From Rachycentron canadum (taxonomy: Eukaryota; Chordata; Actinopteri; Carangiformes; Rachycentridae): a DNA stretch of 64,000 bases. Positions 10,775-23,199 of the stretch are shown piece by piece. Each line of letters opens with the position of its first letter. Within the stretch, counting starts at the first letter, position 1. The notes under the pieces were generated by a model that was not told the origin of the DNA, searched no databases, and saw only the letters and a list, made by a program, of their open reading frames with translations. The stretch spans positions 17,912,051 through 17,976,050 of the forward strand of contig CM076653.1 in the NCBI GenBank assembly GCA_038496675.1. The letters run 5' to 3'. The position numbers and the translations under genes are program-made.

Positions 10775-13700
10775 TGTGTGTGTCTTGTATGCCTACAAGG
10801 CATTGTTTCATGTGAATCTCAAAGCTCCTGTTTTTTTTCTCTTTGATTATTTATGAGACTTTACACTGGTGTTAAAATTTCTGTATGATCATTTTAAATA
10901 TTTCTGCATTTAATAATTAAATAGGTTTATGTATTTGTATTCTGCTGTAATCATAATTCAACTTAGTTATTTGTAATTCTGCGCAGAACCAACCAGTTTA
11001 ATGGTTTCTGTTCCCGATTAAAGGAGCTCAGAACATCTACATACTGACAGTGGGTTAAGGAATTAATTGTGCATTTAAGAAGATTAAAACATATTTGGTG
11101 TCCTAGACACTCTTTATGGTAGCAAAACTATGTATGTTGGAATGAGTCAAAATACAACTACAAGTACCAGTATTCTCTTAATTAATATGTCACCCATTGC
11201 AAGACTGGGTCTAATTGTGTGTAATTATTTTTAAACAATGGAGCTGATGAAAGAAGCTAAATCAGTCTTTGGATATACACAGTATACTTGTTCTTTAATT
11301 CATTTTTTTATTTTATGTATTATGTATTTCCAGTCATGTCCTTTTAGTTTATTATACCTACATTTACATGTTAGGGCATGTGTAAATGGTATAGACATGT
11401 GCAACGTTGCAATAGAACAGCTTTGTGCAACCACTACCTTTTCTATCTGGTCGGCCTCCAGGAGGTCACTGGGTTCTCTGAGGTTGGGTTTGAACGTTTC
11501 CGGCTCCAGGTCTGTCTTGATGGACGTGCCATGCTTGGAATTCACCTCCTCCTTGGTGGTGATCTAGAAATGCAAATGTGTGTCAGATATGCATTATACA
11601 GTAACATGATGTGGTGTAATTACAGCTCCCAGAAAGTACTGATAGTGGATGGTTGCAATTGTGGCTACTGTCTTCAATCTACTACTGATACAACAGGTAA
11701 AACTAGTCAGGTTACAGCAGTAACCACTTACGAGGTGAAACCTGCGATAGGCTGAGGTTATTTCTATGCAGAGTGAAACTGGAGCAGGTAAAAGGACAGC
11801 TGTTAATGACAAATTCTACAAAGCAGAGAGGATTTAACTACACAGGTATAAGAAAACCTAGCCTTGGAGTCAAAAACTTAACATTCAGCATATATGTGTT
11901 TTGAATCTAGCAGTTTTCCTGCTAAAATTATGAACAGTGTTTGCTAGCAACACACTGTTAATCCAACAATTTGATGATGACAGCTGAATATTTTCCTGCC
12001 CCTCTTCAATGCCAGATGACTAGGACTGGTTTGGCAGAACTGTGAGAGCGGGCAGAGACATTGTCTGGGAGAGGAGAATGCAAAGTGAATAGGAAATCAA
12101 GCCAATGAATAATTTGCACTCCACTGTTAGACATTTTCTCTGACCAACGGACTGTTTGGGTTATTTATCTTTCTCGATAACAGAGGCTGATTGTGGAGTG
12201 CTTTGCCACTGGTGGCTGGGATGCTCTCATGTTTCACTCCTCATTCAAATAGGGCCTATCTGCATTGTCCTCAGAAAACTTCATTCAACCTGTCAGGGGA
12301 GTCTTACTTCCACCCTCTCACTAACACACCATCTCTTTGGCCTTCAAAACTCTGACCATCTCTCTTGCTTGTCACATTCTTTCAATTCAGCTCATCCGAT
12401 CAACAACAACTTTCTTTTTCAGAAAAAAAAGGGGTATTTGCTATCGATATACCTATTTCTGTGTGACCTATATAAAGACAAAGCATAGAGTATTGGATTC
12501 CAGCTAATGACCAGACTACTCTATTGGGTTAAAGCACTAAAAACATCATGACACCGGGTCTAAGAAGGAAAGTCTGACACATTGAGATAAGGATGCTGTC
12601 ATGAGAAAACCTCACCACTCCAAACAAGCCATCCCAATTGATAAAAATGTTCTCTTTTTTTCTTCAGTGTTTTCTTTTTTTGAAGAGGTTTGCAAGCTCA
12701 AACGCTCAAACCTACTCAAACTTTTATTTGAAGTAATGGCAAAAATGATTTCAAAGTTAGTATGCAAAAGCAGCAGTAGCTGCTCCCAAAGCCTGTAGTA
12801 CGGAGCCTAAAGGAGACCATGTTGGTGCAGACAGCAGCTGGGCTGGGCAGAGCAGAGAGAGGGGGCAGACAGGGCTGGTCTGGGCACCTGGAGTCGTTTG
12901 CAGAGTGAGCGCAGATCTTCACTGTTTAGAGCATCAATCCGACGGTGGTACTCCGTCAGAGACACTACCTGGTAGTACAAAGACAGGAACAGGTGGAACA
13001 TAAAACTCTGCCAGTTCTTTTGCTGGCCATGGGGAGGAAAGGATGAACTTTAGAAGGAATTATGCGCAGTAAATCATATGATTTTCAATAAACTTCACAC
13101 TCCCCCGAACAACAAGGTAGATTTTAGAGGTCTGAATAAACAAACTGCAAATATGGCTTAAGGCCGCTATTAAGAGTTCACTTTCGGTAAAAGGGTGGGG
13201 TATTTCAGAGCACTCAGTCATTTTGCATGTTTGTGTAATATGTTATGTTATAATATTACTGTCATTTGATTCTGTGGTTATGTTAACAAGGGTTTATCAA
13301 ACCTGCTGTTAACATTGGATTTTGACTTAAGGCTTTTTAGTGATAATCCAACACAAAGTTAGACCACAGAATGGAAACAAGACTGTGACCAAAAAAAAAA
13401 ATATATATATATCAACAAGCACTGACCCTGCTTTTTGTCAACTCCAAATGCAAGAAAACAAAGCAAAATAAATTCTTGTTACTGAAAAGGCTGTGAAATC
13501 CACAAGAGTTTGATGTCGAAACACAAGAACATCAACAACAACAAAAATAGCTGAGCTCCAAATGATGTAACAATACTTGCCAAATCCACCAACATTAAAC
13601 CATTCTCTATTTGTCAGGCACAACAATCCACAAAACTACAACCCAGACAGACCAACACAATGACCTACTAAGCATGGCTACAGTCCAACAAAGTTACACC

Positions 13701-16700
13701 CCACGCTATTGCATACTCCACCGAGAGCTGCTGCCCCTGAACAAACGTTGGCGTTTAATAGTCCACTGTGTCTCAGTAAAGGATAGATATTTAAAGCCTC
13801 ATGCACGAGATAAACAAACTCACACAAACCACATGGGCACACAGTCATATACCTGGGTTGTCCTCTCAACAAGTATTAGGTGTTCAATCATGAGTCTTAA
13901 ATAAATGCTGTAAATGAATCCATGCCAGAAGCTACTTTTCATTGTTTTTTATTTTAAATAAGAGACAAAGCTTTCTTTCAGTAACAAGCTGTCTCTGTAC
14001 AGCTCTCAATAATGCAGCAGAGGCTAAACTACAGCCCATAAAAAAATGCATCTCTGCTTCACTTCACCTTCAGCTGAAAGCACTTTAGTGCATTTGTCCT
14101 CTGAAAACGGGTAAGCTAACAGCATGCTAGCCTCTAGAAACATGCTTATCAATGTGAATCAAATGCTTTTTATCAGAGAATATCAATGTCATGAAAGGTC
14201 AGCATTTAAATATGAACTCAATACTGAGTCACACAAGGTGGCTTATTGACAGCATTTTAATAAGACTGAAGCGGAATTAAGAATTAATAATTGATAAGTC
14301 TGAAGACTGCTAATGTAGTTAACGTTAAATAAACTTGTATATGACTGTGGGAGCAGCCAGTCTGTGCATCCTTCAACTGCCACCTAGCCCGGGAAACTTT
14401 CAGACAGTTTATAAAACCACATACATCCCATTACAAGGTGCCAAAGGCTGGACAACTGATGAGAGCAGTGCCCTGACTGCCAAACAGCCAGAGAGTGGCC
14501 ACTTTGTTTTACACCAGTCACTGGACAAGACCGGACCGGCTAAAGGCTAGCAGGCTAGTTAGCGTAGCTAGCGAGCTAGCATGGCTTGCTAACAACAACA
14601 AAAAGCAACATGAAAACACACAGTATACATCGCAGAAGACCGAAAACATGGACTAAAAACAAGGAACATACACATGTATACTTTGGGGTCAGCCGTGTCT
14701 CTTGGTCCTTCACCCTCCTAGAAAACATGTCTTGCTTTCTGGGCGAGGTTGCGGCTGGAAAGTCACATTACAGATCCTTTAAGTTCTCCCCGTGTCTCCC
14801 CGAGATAAGCAGCCGGAGTTGGTGTGAAGCCTGCCAGGCTGCTTGACCGAAATAGAAACATTTCTCTGGTGGGGTCGCTGCACCCGATGAGTTGTGTGAC
14901 ATCACTGAAGTCCAATGACAACACGGGACAGGAGGGACGCTAGTTTCCTATTGGCTAAAAAAACGATGATCCCGTCCCATAATAGGCAGGACTTAAAGAC
15001 GCAGTAACACCACTGTCCCATGAGCTATATTTTCAATAGATTTTGTCAGATTTCACCACAGTGACAAAAATCAAATACATAAATTAATGAGTAATTAAGT
15101 GCACAAATACTTTGACCAAATTCTATTAGTAATAAAAAAAACACCTATTTTGTTTCTGAAAGCTCCTCTTCGGTGTTGGTTAAAAATTGTGTGTTGTCAA
15201 CAGGAAAACCTAAAGCAGCAGGTTCCTATTTACTTATTCAAATGAAATGGATCACGTGGCCTCTGTTTTGCCAGAAGTCTGGGGACAAACAAATCAGTCC
15301 AATTTGTTTCCTACATCATTCATTTACATTAAAATTTAAGTACAGGCCCCGGCTCCCATCGTATCAATTTCTTCATACAATGAATGTATCCTTTTCATTA
15401 TCCACGGGCTTGTAAACAATCTCATTTGACCATGACCCACCCATGCTGTTCGCAGGGCAGTAACATGCCCTAACAGTGGTGAAAATCTAGTTAGGAGGCC
15501 TCTGCCCATGCTTCCTAGCCTTACTTCCACATTTTGTAAATGTATAATATAATAAAGGAAGGTTTGAATTGATTGAACCCACATCAGTTTAAATGAATTA
15601 AGTTTTCATACCAAAAAAAAAAAAAAAAAAAAAGCTGCTCAGTGATTACATTCTCTGCATGTTGAGCAACTCATAATAGTGATAGCCTTTTGCCATTCAG
15701 CAAAAAAGGTTGCCAAATGCTGACCAACACTGGTGACAGTCACACATGTGATGAAACTACAATACACTGACTAAGAATAAACAATTACACAAACATGCAA
15801 AACACTTTGGTTGGAAGATCCGAGAAGCATGTTTCCAAGCAAAGCAAGTGTTCACATAACTTACATAACTTATATGTGATAGAAAGTTCACAAAAAACAG
15901 TTACCATTAAATCAAGAAATATGCAGCAGTACACAAAGTGCAAAATACAGAAACCCAATATAAAACTTTAATTCTGATGGATTAAAAATCAAGATCAGCA
16001 CGATATAGCACAATACACTATGGATTGCATAATGAAAGCAAATCAACAATTATTTAACACATAATTTAACATATAACAATAAACTTAATACACCACATAA
16101 GATTTTGGTTTCACAGATTATGGATTAATCCATAGCTGAGAACTATACTTAATCCATGTCTGCAAGGCTTGAGACAACACAACAGGATCACTTTAAGCAA
16201 GGTTAGTGAGCACACCAGCTTTGTAGACCTTACCTCCCATTCCTTGACATTGAGGTCGGTGATGGGCTCATCCTTATCCATTCCTGACACTTCGTTCTTC
16301 TTGACAACCATAAACCCCGGCTCTTGTCCCATTCCCCTGACCCCCTCACCATACATGTCCGGGCTCCACTGCATGAAGAACACATACAGGTGGTCTGACC
16401 TGGGGGTGGAGACATGGGACAAACTATGAGACAAGAGGCGTGTTTCCTTAATGCTGCAGAGTTTGTAAAACATTCTGTTATCTAAAATAACAGGAACGAT
16501 GCATCACCTAAAAAAAAACAAAAACAAAAAAAAAACCATTTCAACTTTGACACTTCATACATAAGTCATACATAATATACTGTAATTGTCCAAGATTTTA
16601 ATTCTTAAAATTTTCCCATCTGTTAAATTTGGTGTAAATAATTCTCACGCATCACTAATGAGGCATTTCAACAGTTACAGACACCGAACAAGGATCTTTA

Positions 16701-19700
16701 ACTTGTCTCCTTTCTGCTAACACTGTTTATTTCTGTTATCGAGTTCCTGCAACACAAGCCATTGCTTTTTAAAGCCTAAAGTAGAAGTTTAAGTTCCTCG
16801 TTTTATATTTGTGTTTATTTTGATATGTTCACCCAACAAATTAAGCCCAATATTGACTTTCCTTTTAGCTCTGTTTTGGTTTCCACCAATGCCTAATAAA
16901 TTGGCCTCTAAGCTGCTAAATGCTTCACTGTCCTCACCAGATAGCTGCTAACTTAGTCTGTGTGTTGTTTGGTCTTGGGCAGGTAGTACACACAGGATTG
17001 ATCAGAGGTTGTTTGCTGAAAACAGCTGCAGTGGGAAACAAGGTTGAGAATGATGACCTTTGTCACTTCAAACACATTCATCACACGCAGCCACTTCATC
17101 CATTGTTAATATGAAAAATATTGATTAGAGCAGCTTTAAAGTTACACTAGCAGATGGGCAGTTTCCTTAAACAGGCCAGTGTGTTATTTCCTGTAGCTCT
17201 CCAACATTGTGACTCTAACTTTGCCCCTCCCCCTCTCCTGCTGCCCAGTCATGTGGCAGAAGACGAAGCCTTTTCATGTCAACCAAGTAAACAGTTCAGG
17301 ATATTATATGATAGCACAGCATAACTCGTGAAGAAGAAACAAATAGATAAGACAGCCTGTAATCACACATTGCCATGGCTGGTAGACATGGAGTAGATGT
17401 GGCACTGTAGGTTGAGCAGTATTCAGTGTCATAGTTGTATATGGCTCATTCAATAGCCTCCCTTTCTTCCTACACTACTGCCATGGCACTTAAAGACACA
17501 TCTTGCGGGTCGCCTACCATTTAGGTCAAGCTATAGAGGGTCTGGCGCAGTCTGAAAAAAAGTACTTGTGTTGTCAGTCTGAACTGCTTATGATCATTCC
17601 TCCCATACACCTAAGCCAAGAAAGAAAAAACGAAAACAAACAAACAAACAAAAAAACTGTAGTAACGTGCACGAGCCCCGTCTTTTAAATCTGCCATGTC
17701 CCTGGGCTGTCATCCCCTGGAACAGCGTGCATCACAGCAAACCTGTTTTCCAGGTGGGAAATGCTGTCGCTAAGCAACCTGTGGATGGAAACAACAACGC
17801 TGTAACATGCAAGACTTCAAGTTCATAGTGAATAATGACGCATGGGGGGTTCAGTGTCATTACTGCACTCAGGCAGTAAACACTCTGCATAACAAAGAAG
17901 AATTACTGTCACCATGACTAAATAAAAACGGACACGTTTGTCTGGTTCAAATGTGATTAGCAGCCAGAGAGAGCACCACATCTCTCTCTGCTGCTGTAAG
18001 ACCACGGACACATGTACTGAAAACAGATGCTGTGAAACTTTGGTCAAATAATCTAATCAGATTTACCCCTGAATGTTTCCATTTTTTCTCTTCGCCTTGA
18101 CAAACACAGTGAAAGTAGCCACTCAGCCGGAGGCCAATGACTATGCTATGTCCAATCAATTTCAGAACTGCTCAAAGGAGCGGCTTTGGATAAGCGACTC
18201 TTCAAATTAAGCTATTAGTGCTACATTAATTAAAAATGAATTCCCCACATAAACACATTGCGCAACTTGTGTGAAAACAAATATTTTTTTGTAACATGTC
18301 TCCTTCCAGTGTGAAGAGCTCAAATGTAATTATGATGACTGCTGATCTATGCATGAACAAGACAAGGCTATTTTCAATGTTACGAATTTAAGATGCAGGT
18401 AAAAAAAAAAAAAAAAAAGTTCACAAGCATCTTTGTAGGTGAAACACACTGAGGATACAACATGAGCTGAGGAGACATCACAGGGAACTGTTTGTAGCAG
18501 AACCTCAGTGTTTCATGGGTCGTATGTGTGCCCCGGCATAAGAATAAAGAGTGAGAGTTTGTTTCCCTGCAGAATGAATGAATAATAAATAATTTTACCG
18601 CCTGGCAGAGGCAGCTCAGGGAGATGGGCAGAGCCGCAGTGGGAGTCAGACCTGACATCGAGTGCATATTTGATTGCTTTCAAATATTAAAAAGACTGGA
18701 GGTGAGGTGCCTCAGTAAGTCAGCTGAATATTGTGGTTTCTTAGGGTTATATTAGGATCATATGGGTTCACTTTGCATTGCATTTCTTCCATTTTAAACA
18801 ACAGACTCTAAAGTCTGTTTTTAAGTGATTTGCTTGTATGCAATGTGCCTTGGCTCAGGTGGAGGCGGAGCACAAGTACTGACCTCTCCTGTGGCACAGC
18901 AAACCAGTACTCGTGCTTTTTGCCCTGCTGGGCGTACTGCTGCATGGAGGCGCTGGCATTGGAAACAAACGTCTTCTTCATGGGCTTTCCCACCCGCAGA
19001 CACAGGAACTTGTGAGAGCGGTGCTTCCGTCTCTCCGCTGACCCTGTACCTGGCAGGAGGGAGATGATCACATGGTCACGCAGAATTAAAATGAACAATA
19101 TTATGGCTTAAAGGCTCATAAAGCAATACAAATGGTTTTGGGAGAACTATTTAGAAAATAAACTCATTTGCCTTAGTGCTGACAGTTGAATGAGAAGATT
19201 GTTAAGACTTTCATGTCTGAAATGCACAAAAAACCCATTTGCCTGATGAATTTTGTAGTCTCTTCATAATACGTGTTTTATGAATGTGACCTAGTCTTCT
19301 ATACTCTGTTTACCAGCTACATCAGCCTACATCAGTAATTTTATGGCAGAAACATCACAGATAACAGAATGATTTGAAAGTGGCACAGTGTCCACTGCCT
19401 ATGCTACATAATCAATTGCCTTTTACAGGGTCACAGCCACAGGAAGCTGAGTGAGATCACTGTGCCAGTGACATTACACTGGCACAAACTGTTGGCTCCT
19501 GGTTGGAGCAGCACATGACTGTTAGTAATGACAGGCTAAATGATATTTATCTGCTTAAACAACACAGCTCAGTGGGACAAATTTAATTTCCAATATTCAT
19601 TAATTTGGTATTAATGCAGCTTGTTTCTGAAGTTGCTTGTGTGGGTTGTGTTAATGTGCGCAGAACAAAGGGCAGCCCTGCTGAGATGCCTGTGAGTTAG

Positions 19701-22692
19701 AGCTGCTCTTGCAGCCTCGCTCTCTGTGTGACAATAATTGCCAGGGAGAAAACAGTTAATCTCTCTCCCACTGTCTTGATCTGTTTCTTCTTGGGGAGAA
19801 TTTTTGAGATTTTTTGGAATCACAACTACATCTCCAAATGGAGTGGTTGGAGGTTGAATTGACACCAGTGAGTCACTGAGTGAGAGAGAAAGCCATATAA
19901 CAAGGTCAGTCAGATATTAAATCAAAGGATGTTGCAGTCTAATACTCTACTAATTGCACATATTTCATTATTCATTTAAAGTCTCTACAGTATCTAACAT
20001 CCAGACAGAATCTGCTTTGGATTTATTTCAGCAAACTAAATATCATCTTGTTTAAGTTAAGTAATCCATCACAGTGAACGTTGTGCTAACTTTATAAAGT
20101 CAGATTGCCACTGTGTGGTAATTGAGTTCACATAAGAGACAGCTTTAAAATTCCCTGCTGGTGTGTTTAATATGGTTCTAACGTATGTGATCTGAAAGCC
20201 TCGTATTTAGACTTAAGTACCACACAAAACTTCAATTAACCACAAATCAAAACAGACACTGTTTATATTGAACAGGCTGCCGTTGTGCAACTATTAATCA
20301 AGACAATTGTGTGAAATGAAATAAACTCCCACTTTAAGTTGATTTTATATTAAAAGCTGATTTTCATATCACATCTGAATAAAAACCAATGACTGCCTGG
20401 GAGGTAATAAATCTAATTTCATACTGGATCACATAAACTGAACAATGCAAATATATAAACCTTTACCTCTAGACTGAAGAGCATATGGGTTTGATAAAGC
20501 ATAAGGGAAACGTTCCTTAAGTCTGCGTATTCTATTTATTTATTATTCAGCCAGAGTATGGGGCCACATTAATCTGTAACTACCTTCCTGTAATAGATCT
20601 ATCAATCCATAAACATATCATTGAAGACATTAGTAAGTTTACTCCAGGCTTTGTGCAGTTTAGTCCATGAAATCAGTAGCAGAGAAGGATGTAAAATCTT
20701 AATGACGCCTCTCTGAATGCTGTTTCAGAAGATGTTTTGATGTTGGGTTTAATCGTTACTGTGTTTCCCCTTTGGACTCTAGGTGTGTTTGTGGCATTGT
20801 GGCATTTGATAGGCTTTAGCTTATCACCTGGAGGAGAGGCCCAGACCACTGGAGCCAGAGATCAAAAAGCTGCATAAAGCCCCATAAAGCCTAGCTAGCT
20901 CCAGCAACTGATAATACCAGAGAGGCTGCCATTTCCCTTCGTCTTTAACACCAATGACTAGCAGCAGCTTGGAGTGGAAAGGAAAGGTTATCTCAAAACC
21001 ACACGAGAGAAGTGATCCTCAAGAAGCTTTTTGATACTTTTCAGAAGAACGTGGATGTAGAGTTGCAGCTAAAAGAACAAGGCCAGATAAATCACTGAAA
21101 CGTGCTACATGTGTATTTGTCACATATATGTTTTCTAACTTTACCCTCTGCAGAGTTCTGTGCGCCGCCCTTTTGCGTCTCCTCTACATTCTCCTCCTTG
21201 CCTTGTTGCATAGTGTCCGTTTTGGAGACATCTGTCCCCTCGTTGGCATCCCCTTGTGGACTGGCTGAGACAGTGGTGGTGTCTGTGGCACCAGGGGTGG
21301 CTGAGCTTTGGGAACCTGGGCGAGAAGAGCTGCTGCTGGGACCCTGGGCCTGGCTAGTGCTGCTGCTGGTGGTAGTGGGTGTGCTTGGTGGCTTCTCGAC
21401 ACTGCGCTGCTTGGATCCCATGGGGGACTGGCTATTATTTTCTGTGGCAGTGTCTGGTGGATTGTCCTCTGCTTTTGCCGCGGGGGGCTCCGCCGGCTGA
21501 CTGACTGAGCCATGGGCACTGCCTGTGGCCTTTGAACCTTCCACCTGGGTAACGGTTTGCACAGATTCTGTGGAAGCGCCAGAGGACTTGTCATGGCAGA
21601 GGTCCTCATTAGACGCCTGCTCCTCCTCCCGGATGGGGGAAAGTTCAGATTCAGTGAAGACGTCTTCGGAGATGGAGCCCTCTGTGCTGCGTGGGGCTGT
21701 GCTGCCGCTGTCATTGGCCCCTGGCTCCCTCAGGCGATACTCTGGGTCCTTCTGCTGGGAAGGATGTCTCTCAGCAGGCAGAGGCTCCAGGTCACTGGAA
21801 ATATAAAGAGTGGCAGTAAGACACATGCAACTTCTCTACACGATCACTATACAGATGTACTGACTGTGTGCTGCATATGGGGGTTAAAACTTAGAACACT
21901 TCACTGATTTTACAATTGATGATAAATGTATTTGTTATTGTTGGTGCACTATAGAATATGTAAATTGTCCTCTGGAGGTGGAAAACAACCCCCCACACTG
22001 CAGCCACAAAGTTTGACAGACGTGTGTATCATGTACAAAGGGTTTATTGAAAGATACTTGGTGCATTATTGGAAACATAGGATCCAGTGTTGGAGCTTTG
22101 CCCAGGTTTCATGACTAACTAGGACTATTTCTGACACACAAACCAAGAAAATATAGCATTTGAATGCGAAATTAAATCAATGCAATCAATAAATTATCCG
22201 TTTAGATATTTAACATATAGTCAACTAGCACAACCAACAGGCTACTGTGGATGAGGCTTCACATTTGGGGCATCTCAAACAAAACTTTACTTATTTATGT
22301 ATCAACAAAGAGGGCTGTGGGCTACAAATGACTTAAATACATGGACTGCTTCGATCTCCTGACAACAGAGTTGTGTTTTACTGGTGTTGATGTAAGAGCA
22401 GGTCTGGTTTTTTGAGTTGCACATGTCATTTGGTAAACGTCCTTTTGTTTCAAAATTTCATGCTGTTGTAAAATTCTACATGCCCTGGTACTACATAAAA
22501 ATTGAGCACAAGTAACTGAAAACACCTGTATGTGTATCTTATTCTCTTTCAAGTTTTTAACAATTTAAGACATTTTTGCTCTTGAAAAACTCTAAAGAGG
22601 TTGCAAGCAAACAGAAAAAGCACTTGCACATGACCATCACACTACAGATTCAAATCCTGCAGGCACTTGTTGCACAGCTGTGTGTTCAGCGC

Positions 22693-22753
<61 letters not shown>

Positions 22754-23142
22754 NNNNNNNNNNNNNNNNNNNNNNNNNNNNNNNNNNNNNNNNNNNNNNN
22801 NNNNNNNNNNNNNNNNNNNNNNNNNNNNNNNNNNNNNNNNNNNNNNNNNNNNNNNNNNNNNNNNNNNNNNNNNNNNNNNNNNNNNNNNNNNNNNNNNNNN
22901 NNNNNNNNNNNNNNNNNNNNNNNNNNNNNNNNNNNNNNNNNNNNNNNNNNNNNNNNNNNNNNNNNNNNNNNNNNNNNNNNNNNNNNNNNNNNNNNNNNNN
23001 NNNNNNNNNNNNNNNNNNNNNNNNNNNNNNNNNNNNNNNNNNNNNNNNNNNNNNNNNNNNNNNNNNNNNNNNNNNNNNNNNNNNNNNNNNNNNNNNNNNN
23101 NNNNNNNNNNNNNNNNNNNNNNNNNNNNNNNNNNNNNNNNNN

Positions 23143-23199
<57 letters not shown>

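Larger units (their letters stand above)
12969..16233 (-). other. oxr1 intron with internal promoter and alternative exon
   Basis: The 3.3 kb intron holds the proposed short-isoform first exon (14672-14728), its promoter-like upstream DNA, a GCTAGC-rich cluster at 14537-14593 and a 22-base A run at 15613-15634. Confidence 0.8.

Noticed and set aside
21102..21500. 132-residue plus-strand open frame, and further frames over 21184-21907
   Set aside because: Antisense or shifted shadows of the low-complexity oxr1 exon 21145-21794.
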